A DNA stretch of 64,000 nt, from NCBI RefSeq assembly GCF_001514235.1, contig NZ_KQ948928.1, positions 124,001 through 188,000 on the forward strand. The letters run 5' to 3'. Under the pieces are notes generated by a model that had not been told where the DNA came from, did no database searches, and saw only the letters and a program-made list of their open reading frames with translations. How positions within the stretch are numbered: the stretch's first letter is position 1; each line of letters begins with the position of its first letter. This document shows, piece by piece, positions 25,926 to 34,607 of this stretch. Made by a program: the position numbers and the translations under genes. This stretch comes from Streptomyces caeruleatus (lineage in GTDB: Bacteria > Actinomycetota > Actinomycetes > Streptomycetales > Streptomycetaceae).

Positions 25926-27053
25926 ATGCCAGACGTGCGCGATGCCACCCCCTACGACGCCCTGCTCCTGCTCTCCTTCGGCGGCCCCGAGGGCCCGGAC
26001 GACGTGATCCCCTTCCTGGAGAACGTCACCCGGGGGCGGGGCATCCCCAAGGAACGCCTGAAGGAAGTCGGCGAGCACTACTTCCTGTTCGGCGGCGTCA
26101 GCCCCATCAACGACCAGAACCGCGCCCTGCTGGACGCCCTCCGAAAGGACTTCGCCGAGCACGGCCTGGATCTGCCGATCTACTGGGGCAACCGCAACTG
26201 GGCGCCCTACCTGACGGACACCCTGCGCGAGATGGTCGCGGACGGCCGCCGTCGCATCCTCGTCCTCGCCACCAGCGCCTACGCCTCCTACTCGGGCTGC
26301 CGCCAGTACCGCGAGAACCTCGCCGACTCGCTCGCCGCCCTTCAAGCCGAGGGCCTGGAGCCGCCGAAGGTCGACAAGCTGCGGCACTACTTCAACCACC
26401 CCGGCTTCCTGGAGCCGATGATCGACGGCGTCCTCGCCTCCCTCGCCGACCTCCCCGAGGACGTCCGGGACGGCGCCCACATCGCGTTCTCGACCCACTC
26501 GATCCCGAACGCCTCGGCGGACACCTCCGGCCCCGTCGAGGACCACGGCGAGGGCGGCGCGTACGTCGAGCAGCACCTGGACGTCGCCCAGCTGATCGCC
26601 GACGCGGTCCGCGAGCGCACCGGCGTCGACCACCCCTGGCGGCTCGTCTACCAGTCCCGCTCCGGCGCCCCGCACATCCCGTGGCTCGAGCCCGACATCT
26701 GCGACCACCTCGAGGAGCGCCACGCGGCCGGCGTTCCGGCGGTGGTGATCTCGCCCATCGGCTTCGTCTCGGACCACATGGAGGTCCTCTACGACCTCGA
26801 CACCGAGGCCAAGGCCAAGGCCGGGGAACTGGGTCTGCCGATGCGCCGCTCGGCCACGGTCGGCGACGACCCGCGCTTCGCCGCCGCGATCCGCGACCTC
26901 GTCCTGGAGCGCGCCGCCGTGGAGCGTGCGGAAGAGGTCACGCCCTGCGTCCTCGGCGGGCTCGGCGCCAGCCACAACCTCTGCCCGGTGGGCTGCTGCC
27001 CGGCCCGCGCGCCCAGGCCCGCCGCGGCGGGCGCCGACAGCCCCTACGCGTGA
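25926..27053 (+). CDS. hemH: Ferrochelatase, coproporphyrin type
   Basis: A 375-residue class I ferrochelatase inserting Fe2+ into the porphyrin macrocycle. The catalytic His lies in F-S-T-H-S-I-P near residue 183, and S-P-I-G-F-V-S-D-H is the conserved C-terminal half signature. Four C-terminal-region cysteines (T-P-C and L-C-P-V-G-C-C) match the [2Fe-2S] cluster seen in actinobacterial enzymes. In high-GC Gram-positives this enzyme acts on coproporphyrin III (CpfC). The ATG at 25926 is preferred over the GC-rich upstream extension. Confidence 0.93.
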   Translation: MPDVRDATPYDALLLLSFGGPEGPDDVIPFLENVTRGRGIPKERLKEVGEHYFLFGGVSPINDQNRALLDALRKDFAEHGLDLPIYWGNRNWAPYLTDTLREMVADGRRRILVLATSAYASYSGCRQYRENLADSLAALQAEGLEPPKVDKLRHYFNHPGFLEPMIDGVLASLADLPEDVRDGAHIAFSTHSIPNASADTSGPVEDHGEGGAYVEQHLDVAQLIADAVRERTGVDHPWRLVYQSRSGAPHIPWLEPDICDHLEERHAAGVPAVVISPIGFVSDHMEVLYDLDTEAKAKAGELGLPMRRSATVGDDPRFAAAIRDLVLERAAVERAEEVTPCVLGGLGASHNLCPVGCCPARAPRPAAAGADSPYA

Positions 27054-27061
27054 GGAGCCCC

Positions 27062-27895
27062 GTGACCGACGTGAGCGACGTACCCGACCCCCTGCACTCG
27101 CGGCTGCTCGAACTGGCCCAGCAGGCTGCCCTGCGCGCGGGCGAGCTGCTGCGCGACGGCCGTCCGGCCGACCTCGCCGTCGCGGCGACCAAGTCGAGCC
27201 CGATCGACGTGGTCACCGAGATGGACATCGCGGCGGAGAAGCTGATCACGACCCTGATCTCCGAGCACCGCCCGGACGACGGCTTCCTCGGCGAGGAGGG
27301 CGCCGCCACCGAGGGCACGAGCGGCGTCCGCTGGGTCATCGACCCCCTGGACGGCACGGTCAACTACCTCTATGGACTGCCCACCTGGTCCGTCTCCATC
27401 GCCGCCGAGCAGGACGGCGAGACGGTCGTCGGCGTCGTGGCCGCCCCGATGCGCGGCGAGACGTACCACGCGGTGCGCGGCGGCGGCGCCTGGGCCAGGG
27501 GAGCGTGGGAGGGCGAGCGCAGGCTCAGCTGCCGCCCCACGGCCCCCCTGGAGCAGGCCCTGGTCTCGACCGGCTTCAACTACGTCACCGAGGTCCGCAC
27601 CCACCAGGCCGACGTCGCCCAGCGGCTGATCCCCCTCCTACGCGACATCCGACGCGGCGGCTCGGCCGCGATCGACCTCTGCGACCTGGCGGCGGGCCGC
27701 CTGGACGGCTACTACGAGCGAGGGCTCAACGCCTGGGACGTGGCCGCCGGGGACCTGATCGCGCGGGAGGCCGGTGCGCTGACGGGCGGGCGGCCCGGGG
27801 AGCGGCCCTCGCGCGCTCTGGCGGTGGCGGCAACGCCGGGGGTTTTCGAGCCGCTGCAGCGGCTGTTGGAGGAGTTCGGGGCCTGGCACGACTGA
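27062..27895 (+). CDS. Inositol monophosphatase family protein
   Basis: A 277-residue Mg2+-dependent phosphatase with all family motifs: G-E-E-G near residue 79, W-V-I-D-P-L-D-G-T near 93 and N-A-W-D-V-A-A-G near 225. It dephosphorylates inositol monophosphate or a related sugar phosphate. GTG 27062 follows GAGGAG. It begins 8 nt after hemH, so the two are probably co-transcribed, although no metabolic link is obvious. Confidence 0.88.
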   Translation: MTDVSDVPDPLHSRLLELAQQAALRAGELLRDGRPADLAVAATKSSPIDVVTEMDIAAEKLITTLISEHRPDDGFLGEEGAATEGTSGVRWVIDPLDGTVNYLYGLPTWSVSIAAEQDGETVVGVVAAPMRGETYHAVRGGGAWARGAWEGERRLSCRPTAPLEQALVSTGFNYVTEVRTHQADVAQRLIPLLRDIRRGGSAAIDLCDLAAGRLDGYYERGLNAWDVAAGDLIAREAGALTGGRPGERPSRALAVAATPGVFEPLQRLLEEFGAWHD

Positions 27896-27921
27896 CGCGT
27901 GCCCCTAGCGCCCTCTCGCGG

Positions 27922-27960
27922 CAGCAGGCCCCCGGCGCTGGATTCGCCGGGGGCCTGCTG
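27922..27960 (+). terminator. Terminator after the hemH operon
   Basis: CAGCAGGCCCCCGGCG and CGCCGGGGGCCTGCTG form a perfect 16-bp stem with a 7-nt loop, between convergent transcripts, so it can serve both sides. Confidence 0.85.
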
Positions 27961-27976
27961 TTGGTCCGCGAGCTGG

Positions 27977-28150
27977 TCAGACGCCAGACGCGCTGACTTC
28001 CACACCGTGTTCGGCGGCGAGGCGGCGCAGGTCGTCGAGCTCGCCCTGCTCCACCTCGACGAGGAAGTCGTCGCCCTCGTCACGAGCCCGCGTCAGGTCG
28101 GTCTCGGTCGCCCTTATGCGCTGCAGAAGTCCTGCGGTGAATGCGTCCAT
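27977..28150 (-). CDS. Small conserved hypothetical protein
   Basis: A 57-residue acidic protein from ATG 28150 after GAGGGGG. It is predicted to be almost entirely helical (R-I-R-A-T-E-T-D-L-T-R-A-R-D-E-G-D and V-E-Q-G-E-L-D-D-L-R-R-L), so a short coiled coil is possible. From memory a gene of this size sits between the inositol phosphatase and cutR in other Streptomyces. Function is unknown. It is divergent from cutR. Confidence 0.65.
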   Translation of the reverse strand: MDAFTAGLLQRIRATETDLTRARDEGDDFLVEVEQGELDDLRRLAAEHGVEVSASGV

Positions 28151-28567
28151 GCTGCGCCCCCTCGTCCTGGGTCGTGGGTCGATGGCACGGGGGTGTGCCG
28201 TTCGGAAGGGACGATCACGTCTCCAGTGGATGCCCAGCGCTGCCCAGGCCGGGCGGCGACGGTGCCGGACACCCACACCCGCTCTGCGGAAAGCGGATCG
28301 CCTTGTGCCGCTTGGTGTTGCGGCACAAGCAGAGCGTGATCGCGGGGTGTACATGCCGTCCTCCCCCCGCTCTCTTCCGCGGAAACCTCAACCGGAAGAG
28401 AAAATCTCGCATTCCCGGGCCTCATACCTGTCCCTCATGGGCCGCTCACCCGTCTTACCGCCGACTTATGACCGAAAAGGGCAGGATGGAGGCCGAGACA
28501 CCCGACAAACCCCTGCCCGCGAGCGAGGACCAGCGCTACGCGGGTGGACACAGGAAGGACAAGCGAC
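28151..28567. other. Divergent region between small gene and cutR
   Basis: About 415 nt without a supported gene. It holds a strong inverted repeat (28302-28329, separate entry) and, from about 28380, AT-richer sequence leading to cutR that probably contains its promoter. Confidence 0.5.
28302..28329. repeat. Perfect inverted repeat upstream of cutR
   Basis: CTTGTGCCGC (28302-28311) pairs perfectly with GCGGCACAAG (28320-28329) around an 8-nt loop. Further out, CGCTCTG near 28280 can pair with CAGAGCG at 28330, extending the structure. It could be a terminator-like hairpin, an operator or an RNA element. Confidence 0.55.
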
Positions 28568-29221
28568 GTGCGCGTACTCGTCGTCGAGGACGAGCAACTG
28601 CTCGCCGATGCGGTGGCCACCGGACTGCGCCGGGAGGCCATGGCCGTCGACGTCGTGTACGACGGTGCGGCCGCCCTGGAGCGCATCGGCGTCAACGACT
28701 ACGACGTGGTCGTCCTCGACCGTGACCTCCCGCTGGTGCACGGCGACGACGTGTGCCGCAAGATCGTCGAGCTGGGCATGCCCACGCGCGTGCTGATGCT
28801 CACGGCCTCCGGCGACGTCAGCGACCGGGTCGAAGGGCTGGAGATCGGCGCCGACGACTATCTCCCCAAGCCCTTCGCCTTCAGCGAGCTGACGGCACGC
28901 GTGCGTGCCCTCGGTCGCCGTACGAGCGTGCCGCTGCCGCCCGTTCTGGAGCGCGCCGGCATCAAGCTCGACCCCAACCGCCGCGAGGTCTTCCGCGACG
29001 GCAAGGAGGTGCAGCTGGCGCCGAAGGAGTTCGCCGTCCTGGAGGTGCTGATGCGCAGCGAGGGCGCGGTCGTCTCCGCGGAGCAGCTGCTGGAGAAGGC
29101 CTGGGACGAGAACACCGACCCGTTCACGAACGTGGTGCGGGTGACCGTCATGACGTTGCGCCGCAAACTGGGAGAGCCGCCGGTGATCGTCACCGTGCCC
29201 GGTTCCGGCTACCGGATCTGA
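28568..29221 (+). CDS. cutR: Two-component response regulator CutR
   Basis: A 217-residue OmpR/PhoB-type regulator, the same length as S. lividans CutR. The receiver domain has the phospho-acceptor Asp in V-V-V-L-D-R-D-L-P and the conserved Lys in Y-L-P-K-P-F; the C-terminal winged helix ends in R-R-K-L-G-E-P and G-S-G-Y-R-I. GTG 28568 is chosen because conserved V-R-V-L-V-V-E-D-E starts there. It is followed 6 nt later by cutS. CutRS is the classic Streptomyces envelope-stress pair, first linked to copper and tyrosinase/actinorhodin effects. Confidence 0.93.
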   Translation: MRVLVVEDEQLLADAVATGLRREAMAVDVVYDGAAALERIGVNDYDVVVLDRDLPLVHGDDVCRKIVELGMPTRVLMLTASGDVSDRVEGLEIGADDYLPKPFAFSELTARVRALGRRTSVPLPPVLERAGIKLDPNRREVFRDGKEVQLAPKEFAVLEVLMRSEGAVVSAEQLLEKAWDENTDPFTNVVRVTVMTLRRKLGEPPVIVTVPGSGYRI

Positions 29222-29227
29222 TGCCTC

Positions 29228-30460
29228 ATGGCTGCTGCACCCGCGCCTCCCCAGGCGCCCCCGAAACCCACCTGGGATCCCCGGAAGGCCGAGCCCGTCT
29301 TCCCGTGGCTGCGCCCCACCATCCGGATACGGCTCACGCTGCTGTACGGCGGCATGTTCCTGATCGCCGGGATCCTGCTGCTGTCGATCATCTATTTGCT
29401 GGCCGCCCAGGCGCTGAACGTGGGCAGCGACCTGCCCTTCAAGATCGCGGAGGGCAAGGTCACCAGCAATGTCTGCGACCTGCCGTCCAGTGCCACCCCC
29501 GAGGTGTTCAACGACGCGATGAACGCCTGTGTCAACGAGCAGCGCCGGCACGCGCTGGACGACCTCCTCAGCCGCTCGCTCCTGGCCCTCCTCGGCCTCG
29601 CCATCATCGCCTTCGCCTTCGGGTACGCCATGGCCGGCCGGGTGCTGTCGCCGCTGGGCCGGATCACCCGGACCGCGCGTGCGGTGGCGGGCTCGGATCT
29701 GTCCCGGCGTATCGAACTGGACGGCCCGGACGACGAGCTGAAGGAGCTCGCCGACACGTTCGACGAGATGTTGGAGCGATTGCAGCGGGCCTTCACGGCG
29801 CAGCAGCGTTTCGTGGGCAACGCCTCGCACGAGCTGCGCACCCCGCTCGCTATCAACCGCACGCTCCTCGAGGTGCATCTGTCGGACCCGGGCGCGCCGG
29901 TGGAGCTCCAGCAGCTCGGCAAGACGCTGCTGGCCACCAACGAGCGCAGCGAGCAGCTCGTGGAGGGACTGCTGCTGCTCGCCCGCAGCGACAACCAGAT
30001 CGTCGAGCGCAAACCGGTGGACCTCGCGGAGGTGGCCGAGCAGGCCGTCGACCAGGTGCACGCGGAGGCGCAGGCCAAGGGTGTGCTGATCCGCGGCGAG
30101 CAGAAGCCCGCGGTCGTCCAGGGCAACGGCGTGCTGCTGGAGCGGATCGCGCTGAACCTGGTGCAGAACGCCGTCCGGTACAACATCCCGGAGGGCGGCT
30201 GGGTCGAGGTCACCACCGACGTCCAGCACGGGCAGGCGGTCCTGGTCGTCGCCAACACCGGGCCGGTGGTGCCGGCGTATGAGATCGACAACTTGTTTGA
30301 GCCGTTCCGACGGTTGCGCACGGAGCGGACGGGCAGTGACAAGGGCGTGGGCCTGGGACTGTCCATCGTGCGGTCGGTGGCGCGGGCGCACGGCGGGCAC
30401 ATCTCGGCACAACCACGGGAGGGCGGCGGTCTCGTGATGCGGTTCGCGCTTCCGATCTGA
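29228..30460 (+). CDS. cutS: Sensor histidine kinase CutS
   Basis: A 410-residue membrane kinase: first membrane helix about 41-60, a short external sensor (61-113), second helix about 115-137, HAMP domain (138-190), phospho-acceptor His201 in N-A-S-H-E-L-R-T-P-L, and an ATPase domain with N-A-V-R-Y-N and G-L-G-L-S-I-V. The sensor contains just two cysteines, Cys83 and Cys101, well placed to form a disulfide, so redox or oxidative-folding stress is a likely cue (inference). It phosphorylates CutR. Confidence 0.92.
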   Translation: MAAAPAPPQAPPKPTWDPRKAEPVFPWLRPTIRIRLTLLYGGMFLIAGILLLSIIYLLAAQALNVGSDLPFKIAEGKVTSNVCDLPSSATPEVFNDAMNACVNEQRRHALDDLLSRSLLALLGLAIIAFAFGYAMAGRVLSPLGRITRTARAVAGSDLSRRIELDGPDDELKELADTFDEMLERLQRAFTAQQRFVGNASHELRTPLAINRTLLEVHLSDPGAPVELQQLGKTLLATNERSEQLVEGLLLLARSDNQIVERKPVDLAEVAEQAVDQVHAEAQAKGVLIRGEQKPAVVQGNGVLLERIALNLVQNAVRYNIPEGGWVEVTTDVQHGQAVLVVANTGPVVPAYEIDNLFEPFRRLRTERTGSDKGVGLGLSIVRSVARAHGGHISAQPREGGGLVMRFALPI

Positions 30461-30865
30461 GATCATGTGCGCCGACACTCGACAGGTACTCGGGGATGTT
30501 CGCTTTGCGCGGAATTTTCTGGGCACTCGGCGAACACCCTCGTGTGTGATCGATCACAAGGGCGGTTTTCCGGCCATCTACTCTCCGTGATCATGGGACC
30601 TGTCGGAAAGCCGGGAAAATCCGGGTTTTCGAGGGTCCTGATCACGGGAAGTACACGGTGAGACGCCTTTGAACTGCGGCATTAGGACCGTGTACGGTCC
30701 CGTTCGCCATCCAAGCCGATCACTCTTGAGGAGTCCGGTTGGGTGTCGATTGAGTAACAGACCTTGATGTGAGGCAAAATCTCCGCCTCGGGTCGGGCAC
30801 AAGTCCGGCCTCTCACGCGTTACGTGCGCTGGAGACACCGCAGACACCCAGAGGGGGAGAGCGAC
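30461..30865. other. Intergenic region cutS to DUF4193 gene
   Basis: About 400 nt, AT-richer than its neighbours, no supported gene. It contains a 14-bp perfect palindrome at 30545-30558, GAAAA-N6-TTTTC near 30613 and two TGATCA-type repeats near 30588 and 30640. The 3' part (30740-30865) probably holds the DUF4193 promoter and leader. Confidence 0.5.
30545..30558. promoter_or_regulatory. 14-bp palindrome TGTGATCGATCACA
   Basis: A perfect palindrome downstream of cutS and about 300 nt before the DUF4193 gene. It resembles a CRP/FNR site but the TGTGA and TCACA halves are 4 rather than 6 nt apart, so it is not called as a Crp operator. Confidence 0.4.
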
Positions 30866-31162
30866 ATGGCAACGGATTACGACACCCCACGCAAGACCGA
30901 CGACGACGTCGACTCGGACAGCCTTGAAGAGCTGAAGGCCAGGCGGAACGACAAGTCGACGTCCGCCGTGGACGTCGACGAGTTCGAGGCCGCCGAAGGC
31001 CTGGAGCTGCCCGGCGCGGACCTCTCCAATGAGGAGTTGGCCGTCCGGGTGCTGCCCAAGCAGCAGGACGAGTTCACTTGCATGAGCTGCTTCCTGGTGC
31101 ACCACCGCAGCCAGCTGGCCAGGGAGAAGAACGGTCAGCCGATCTGCCGCGACTGCGACTGA
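30866..31162 (+). CDS. DUF4193 family putative zinc-binding protein
   Basis: A 98-residue conserved actinobacterial protein. The N-terminal 60 residues are very acidic and probably flexible; the C-terminus has two C-x2-C pairs (Cys72/Cys75 and Cys94/Cys97) that should bind one zinc, resembling small zinc-ribbon regulators. It starts at ATG 30866 after a strong AGAGGGGGAGAG site. Function is unknown, although its conservation and compact zinc ribbon suggest a housekeeping role, perhaps with RNA polymerase or the ribosome (speculation). Confidence 0.87.
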   Translation: MATDYDTPRKTDDDVDSDSLEELKARRNDKSTSAVDVDEFEAAEGLELPGADLSNEELAVRVLPKQQDEFTCMSCFLVHHRSQLAREKNGQPICRDCD

Positions 31163-31175
31163 GGTCGGGTCGGGC

Positions 31176-32108
31176 ATGACTGGCTCGACCCCTCCTTGGA
31201 AGCGCCGCTCCCGGCGGTCGGGAGCGGACGAAGGGCCGTCCGACGGCGGCCCGTACGGCGCGCGTGACGACGAGCGGGGCTCATCCGGTACGGGAGCCTC
31301 GCTCGAACCGATGTCCGGGGCAGACCTCCCGGCGCCCGCGGCGGTTCCCGCGCCCGTCGCCAGGCGGAGGGCCGCGGTGATCCGGGAGAAGGCCCGGGAA
31401 GGCGTCCGTAAGGGCGGCAGCCGCGCCAGAGCGGGCCTCGGGTACCTGGCGGACCGGATCATCGAGAACGCCCCGCGGATCCCCGTACGCGACCTCGCGA
31501 CCCTTCGCCGGCAGTTCCCCGGCCTCGGGCCCGAGCAACTCGCCGACAAGCTCGTGGCGGGCGCGGCGAACGCGAGCTCGACGGTCGGTGCGGGAGTCGG
31601 TGCGGCGGCGATGCTGCCCGTGCCACCCGCGATGCCGACGGAGCTGGCCGCCGAGATCACCGGCGTCGCGGCGATCGAGCTGAAGCTGATCGCCGAACTG
31701 CACGAGGTGTACGGCGTACGCCCGCCCGGAAACCTCAAGCAGCGCAGCACCGCGTATCTGACCTCGTGGTCCGAGGAGCGCGGCATCGACCCGATGAAGC
31801 CGGCGACGATAAACGCCGCTCTCGGTGGGCAGATGAAGCGCGAGCTGCGTCAGCAGATCATGAAGCGCACCGTCCGCAACCTGCCGAACCTGATGCCCTT
31901 CATGGTGGGGGCCGCCGTGGGCGCGGTCATGAACCGCCGGGACACCAAGAAACTCGCGGCACGCGTGCGTGCGGACCTGCGCAAGGTCCGGGTGCCCTGG
32001 GACGAACTGCCCCAACTGCCGCCCCTGGAACGCCCGGAGCGGCCGCTGGAGATGGGCGAGATCGTGCGGGACCTCGGGCGCGGGACGCTCGGCGATCCGG
32101 AACGGTGA
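31176..32108 (+). CDS. Conserved hypothetical protein with weakly hydrophobic segments
   Basis: A 310-residue Streptomyces core protein of unknown function. The first 60 residues are disordered and charged. The middle is helical and includes a glycine/alanine-rich hydrophobic segment (about 135-170, A-A-A-M-L-P-V-P-P-A-M-P) and another near 247-258 (P-F-M-V-G-A-A-V-G-A-V-M), so peripheral or shallow membrane association is likely. It follows the DUF4193 gene by 13 nt and is probably co-transcribed. Confidence 0.72.
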   Translation: MTGSTPPWKRRSRRSGADEGPSDGGPYGARDDERGSSGTGASLEPMSGADLPAPAAVPAPVARRRAAVIREKAREGVRKGGSRARAGLGYLADRIIENAPRIPVRDLATLRRQFPGLGPEQLADKLVAGAANASSTVGAGVGAAAMLPVPPAMPTELAAEITGVAAIELKLIAELHEVYGVRPPGNLKQRSTAYLTSWSEERGIDPMKPATINAALGGQMKRELRQQIMKRTVRNLPNLMPFMVGAAVGAVMNRRDTKKLAARVRADLRKVRVPWDELPQLPPLERPERPLEMGEIVRDLGRGTLGDPER

Positions 32109-32125
32109 AGGACCGCTCTGGTGTG

Positions 32126-32587
32126 CTAGGCCGAGGCCTTCGCCGCCTCGATCGCCTCCGCCAGCCGCTCCGGCTCACGGGTGGACAGGTAGAGGTACGG
32201 GGTCGGGTCCTCCGGATCGGTGACCTCGACGCGCAGGGCCGTGGGGATGTAGGCGCGCAGGAGGAGGAAGGCGCGGGTGTCGGCCTTGTGGGTGCGCCAG
32301 GCGCGGGCCTCCTCGGCGTCCATGACATGCGCCTCGCCCAGGGCCCGCACCGGGATCTTCGCCTCGCCGGCGATCAGTGAACCGCCCACCACACGGATGC
32401 GCAGCGAGCCGTACGAGCTGGCCACGACGGCCGCCGCCGCGGTGCCGCCGACCAGGCCGCCGAGCAGGGGCAGCGTGCCGAACGGCAGAAGGATCAGGGC
32501 CAGGGAGACCCCGACCAGGAACGAGATCAGCCACCAGGAGCGGGGGGCGGTGAGTCGTTCTTCGTACGGGGCGGCGGAGAGCTGCAT
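32126..32587 (-). CDS. DUF3093 family membrane protein
   Basis: A 153-residue protein with two adjacent membrane helices (about 18-36 and 40-58) followed by a soluble C-terminal domain containing a conserved Y-L-Y-L-S-T-R-x-P-E segment. This is the DUF3093 family of actinobacteria, function unknown. It is convergent with the gene to its left and divergent from the thioesterase/dUTPase block, where it is usually found. Confidence 0.82.
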   Translation of the reverse strand: MQLSAAPYEERLTAPRSWWLISFLVGVSLALILLPFGTLPLLGGLVGGTAAAAVVASSYGSLRIRVVGGSLIAGEAKIPVRALGEAHVMDAEEARAWRTHKADTRAFLLLRAYIPTALRVEVTDPEDPTPYLYLSTREPERLAEAIEAAKASA

Positions 32588-32698
32588 GGAGCCAAGCTTG
32601 GCACGGTGTCCGACGGGGACCGGAGTCAGGGGGCCGGTGCGAAGCGCCGTCAGGCAGGGCGGCGGTGGGAGACGGGCGGGCGGGTAAGGTCTGCGGCT

Positions 32699-33280
32699 GT
32701 GAGTGGTACTTCAGCGGCTCTCCAGCCTCCGGCCGACGCCGTGAAACCGGCCCGTCACCCCGATGCTCCCGCACCCGGTGAGCTCCTCGGCGCGCACTAC
32801 GGCGAGTGTTTCGGCTGCGGCGGCGAGCAGGCCCACGGACTGCACCTGGAGGCGCGGGCCGGGGACGGCGTCAGCATCACGGCCGAGTTCACCGTGCGGC
32901 CCGCCCAGGGCGCACCCGGTCTGGCACACGGCGGGGTGCTCGCGACCGCCCTCGACGAGACCCTCGGCTCGCTGAACTGGCTCCTGCGCACGATCGCCGT
33001 GACCGGGCGGCTGGAGACCGACTTCGTGCGACCGGTTCCGGTGGGCACGGTCCTGTGTCTGGAGGCCGAGGTGACGGCGGTGGCGGGCCGCAAGATCTAC
33101 TCCACCGCCACCGGACGGATCGGCGGCCCCGACGGGCCCGTCGCCGTCCGCGCCGACGCCCTCTTCATCGAGGTGAAGGTCGACCACTTCATCGACAACG
33201 GCCGCCCGGAGGAGATCCGGGCCGCCATGAACGACCCGGACCAGGCCCGGCGTGCCCGTGCCTTCGAGGTGAACCCGTGA
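32699..33280 (+). CDS. PaaI-like hotdog-fold thioesterase
   Basis: A 193-residue protein with the hotdog-fold core: C-F-G-C-G near residue 39, L-A-H-G-G-V-L-A-T-A-L-D-E near 77 with the probable catalytic Asp/Glu, and a strand-rich C-terminus. It probably hydrolyses an acyl-CoA thioester; the substrate is unknown. GTG 32699 is chosen because the sequence turns family-like soon after; a GTG at 32606 has no support. The stop overlaps the dut start by 4 nt. Confidence 0.82.
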   Translation: MSGTSAALQPPADAVKPARHPDAPAPGELLGAHYGECFGCGGEQAHGLHLEARAGDGVSITAEFTVRPAQGAPGLAHGGVLATALDETLGSLNWLLRTIAVTGRLETDFVRPVPVGTVLCLEAEVTAVAGRKIYSTATGRIGGPDGPVAVRADALFIEVKVDHFIDNGRPEEIRAAMNDPDQARRARAFEVNP

Positions 33281-33828
33281 GCCGTGACCCCCTGAACGTG
33301 CTGATCCGGCGCGTCGACCCGGACGTACCGCTGCCGGCGTACGCGCACCCCGGTGACGCGGGAGCCGATCTGCGCACCACCGAGGGATGCGAACTGAAGC
33401 CGGGGGAGCGGGCCGTTCTGCCCACCGGGGTGTCTGTGGCCCTTCCCGACGGGTACGCGGCGTTCGTGCACCCCCGGTCCGGTCTGGCCGCCCGCCTAGG
33501 TGTCGCCCTCGTGAATGCCCCGGGGACGGTTGATGCCGGGTACCGTGGGGAGATCAAGGTGATCGTGGTGAATCTCGACCCGCATGAGACCGTGCGGTTC
33601 GAGCGCTTCGACCGGATTGCCCAACTGGTCGTCCAGCAGGTCGAGAGGGTCCGCTTCCAGGAGGTCGCGGAGCTTCCCGATTCGGCACGGGCCGCAGGGG
33701 GCTTCGGGTCCACCGGCGGGCATGCCGCGGTGGGCGGCACAAGCGATACAAGCGGTGAGGCCGCCGATGGCGGCGCAACGGGTGGGAATCGATACGCTTC
33801 GGTCGTATCCGACCGGGAAGGACAGTGA
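33277..33828 (+). CDS. dut: Deoxyuridine 5'-triphosphate nucleotidohydrolase
   Basis: A 183-residue dUTPase that cuts dUTP to dUMP and pyrophosphate, keeping uracil out of DNA and feeding dTMP synthesis. Motifs in order: G-D-A-G-A-D-L-R, H-P-R-S-G-L-A, N-A-P-G-T-V-D-A-G-Y-R-G, and the flexible C-terminal motif R-A-A-G-G-F-G-S-T-G. A low-complexity Gly/Ser/Thr tail of about 40 residues follows motif 5. GTG 33277 overlaps the thioesterase stop; the DUF3710 gene starts 1 nt after its own stop. Confidence 0.92.
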   Translation: MSRDPLNVLIRRVDPDVPLPAYAHPGDAGADLRTTEGCELKPGERAVLPTGVSVALPDGYAAFVHPRSGLAARLGVALVNAPGTVDAGYRGEIKVIVVNLDPHETVRFERFDRIAQLVVQQVERVRFQEVAELPDSARAAGGFGSTGGHAAVGGTSDTSGEAADGGATGGNRYASVVSDREGQ

Positions 33829-33829
33829 C

Positions 33830-34591
33830 GTGTTCGGACGTCGCAAGAAGAAGGGTGCCGCCGAGGACGCGGCCGGCGAGCCCGAGCAGGTCGTCGACAG
33901 TGTCGACACTGAGGCGGACGACGACGGTGAGCGCGAGCGCGTGAGGCTGGAGCCGGAGCCGCGGCCCGACGGGCCCTGGGACAGCTCCGAGGTCCGTGAG
34001 CCCGGCGAGGGCCGGGTCGACCTGGGCGGCCTGTTGGTACCGGGCGTCGACGGCATGGAACTGCGCGTGGAGGTCGCGGGCGACGCGATCGTCGCGGCGA
34101 CCGTCGTGCTGCGCGACAGCGCCATCCAGCTGCAGGCCTTCGCCGCACCCAAGCGCGAGGGCATCTGGGGAGAGGTGCGCGAGGAGATCGGCTCCGGCAT
34201 CACCCAGCAGGGTGGCATCATCGACGAGGTCGAAGGCCCCCTGGGCTGGGAGCTGCGGGCCCAGGTACCGGTTCAGCTGCCGGACGGCACGGGCGGTTTC
34301 CAGGTCGTGCGGTTCGTCGGTGTGGACGGTCCCCGCTGGTTCCTGCGCGGCGTGATCTCGGGTCAGGGCGCCGTGCAGCCGCAGGCGGCCGGTCTGCTGG
34401 AGCAGATCTTCCGGGACACGGTCGTGGTCCGCGGCGAAGGCCCGATGGCCCCCCGTGACCCGATCGTCCTGCAGCTGCCGAACGACGCCCAGATGGTCCC
34501 CGAGGGCGTCCAGCAGGAGGAAGCCGGTTCGCGCTTCTCCGGCGGTATGGGCCAGCTCCAGCGCGGACCGGAGATCACCGAGGTTCGCTAG
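33830..34591 (+). CDS. DUF3710 family protein
   Basis: A 253-residue actinobacterial protein of unknown function. It begins with a basic stretch (F-G-R-R-K-K-K), then about 50 acidic residues, then the folded DUF3710 domain with G-G-I-I-D-E-V and F-V-G-V-D-G-P-R-W-F-L-R-G. GTG 33830 follows GGAAGGA and lies 1 nt after dut, a gene neighbour shared with other actinomycetes; the two are co-transcribed. Confidence 0.85.
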   Translation: MFGRRKKKGAAEDAAGEPEQVVDSVDTEADDDGERERVRLEPEPRPDGPWDSSEVREPGEGRVDLGGLLVPGVDGMELRVEVAGDAIVAATVVLRDSAIQLQAFAAPKREGIWGEVREEIGSGITQQGGIIDEVEGPLGWELRAQVPVQLPDGTGGFQVVRFVGVDGPRWFLRGVISGQGAVQPQAAGLLEQIFRDTVVVRGEGPMAPRDPIVLQLPNDAQMVPEGVQQEEAGSRFSGGMGQLQRGPEITEVR

Positions 34592-34607
34592 GCAAGGTAG
34601 AAACGGC

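Noticed and set aside
30545..30558. Calling TGTGATCGATCACA a Crp site
   Set aside because: The half-sites are 4 nt apart instead of 6, so it is kept only as an unassigned palindrome.
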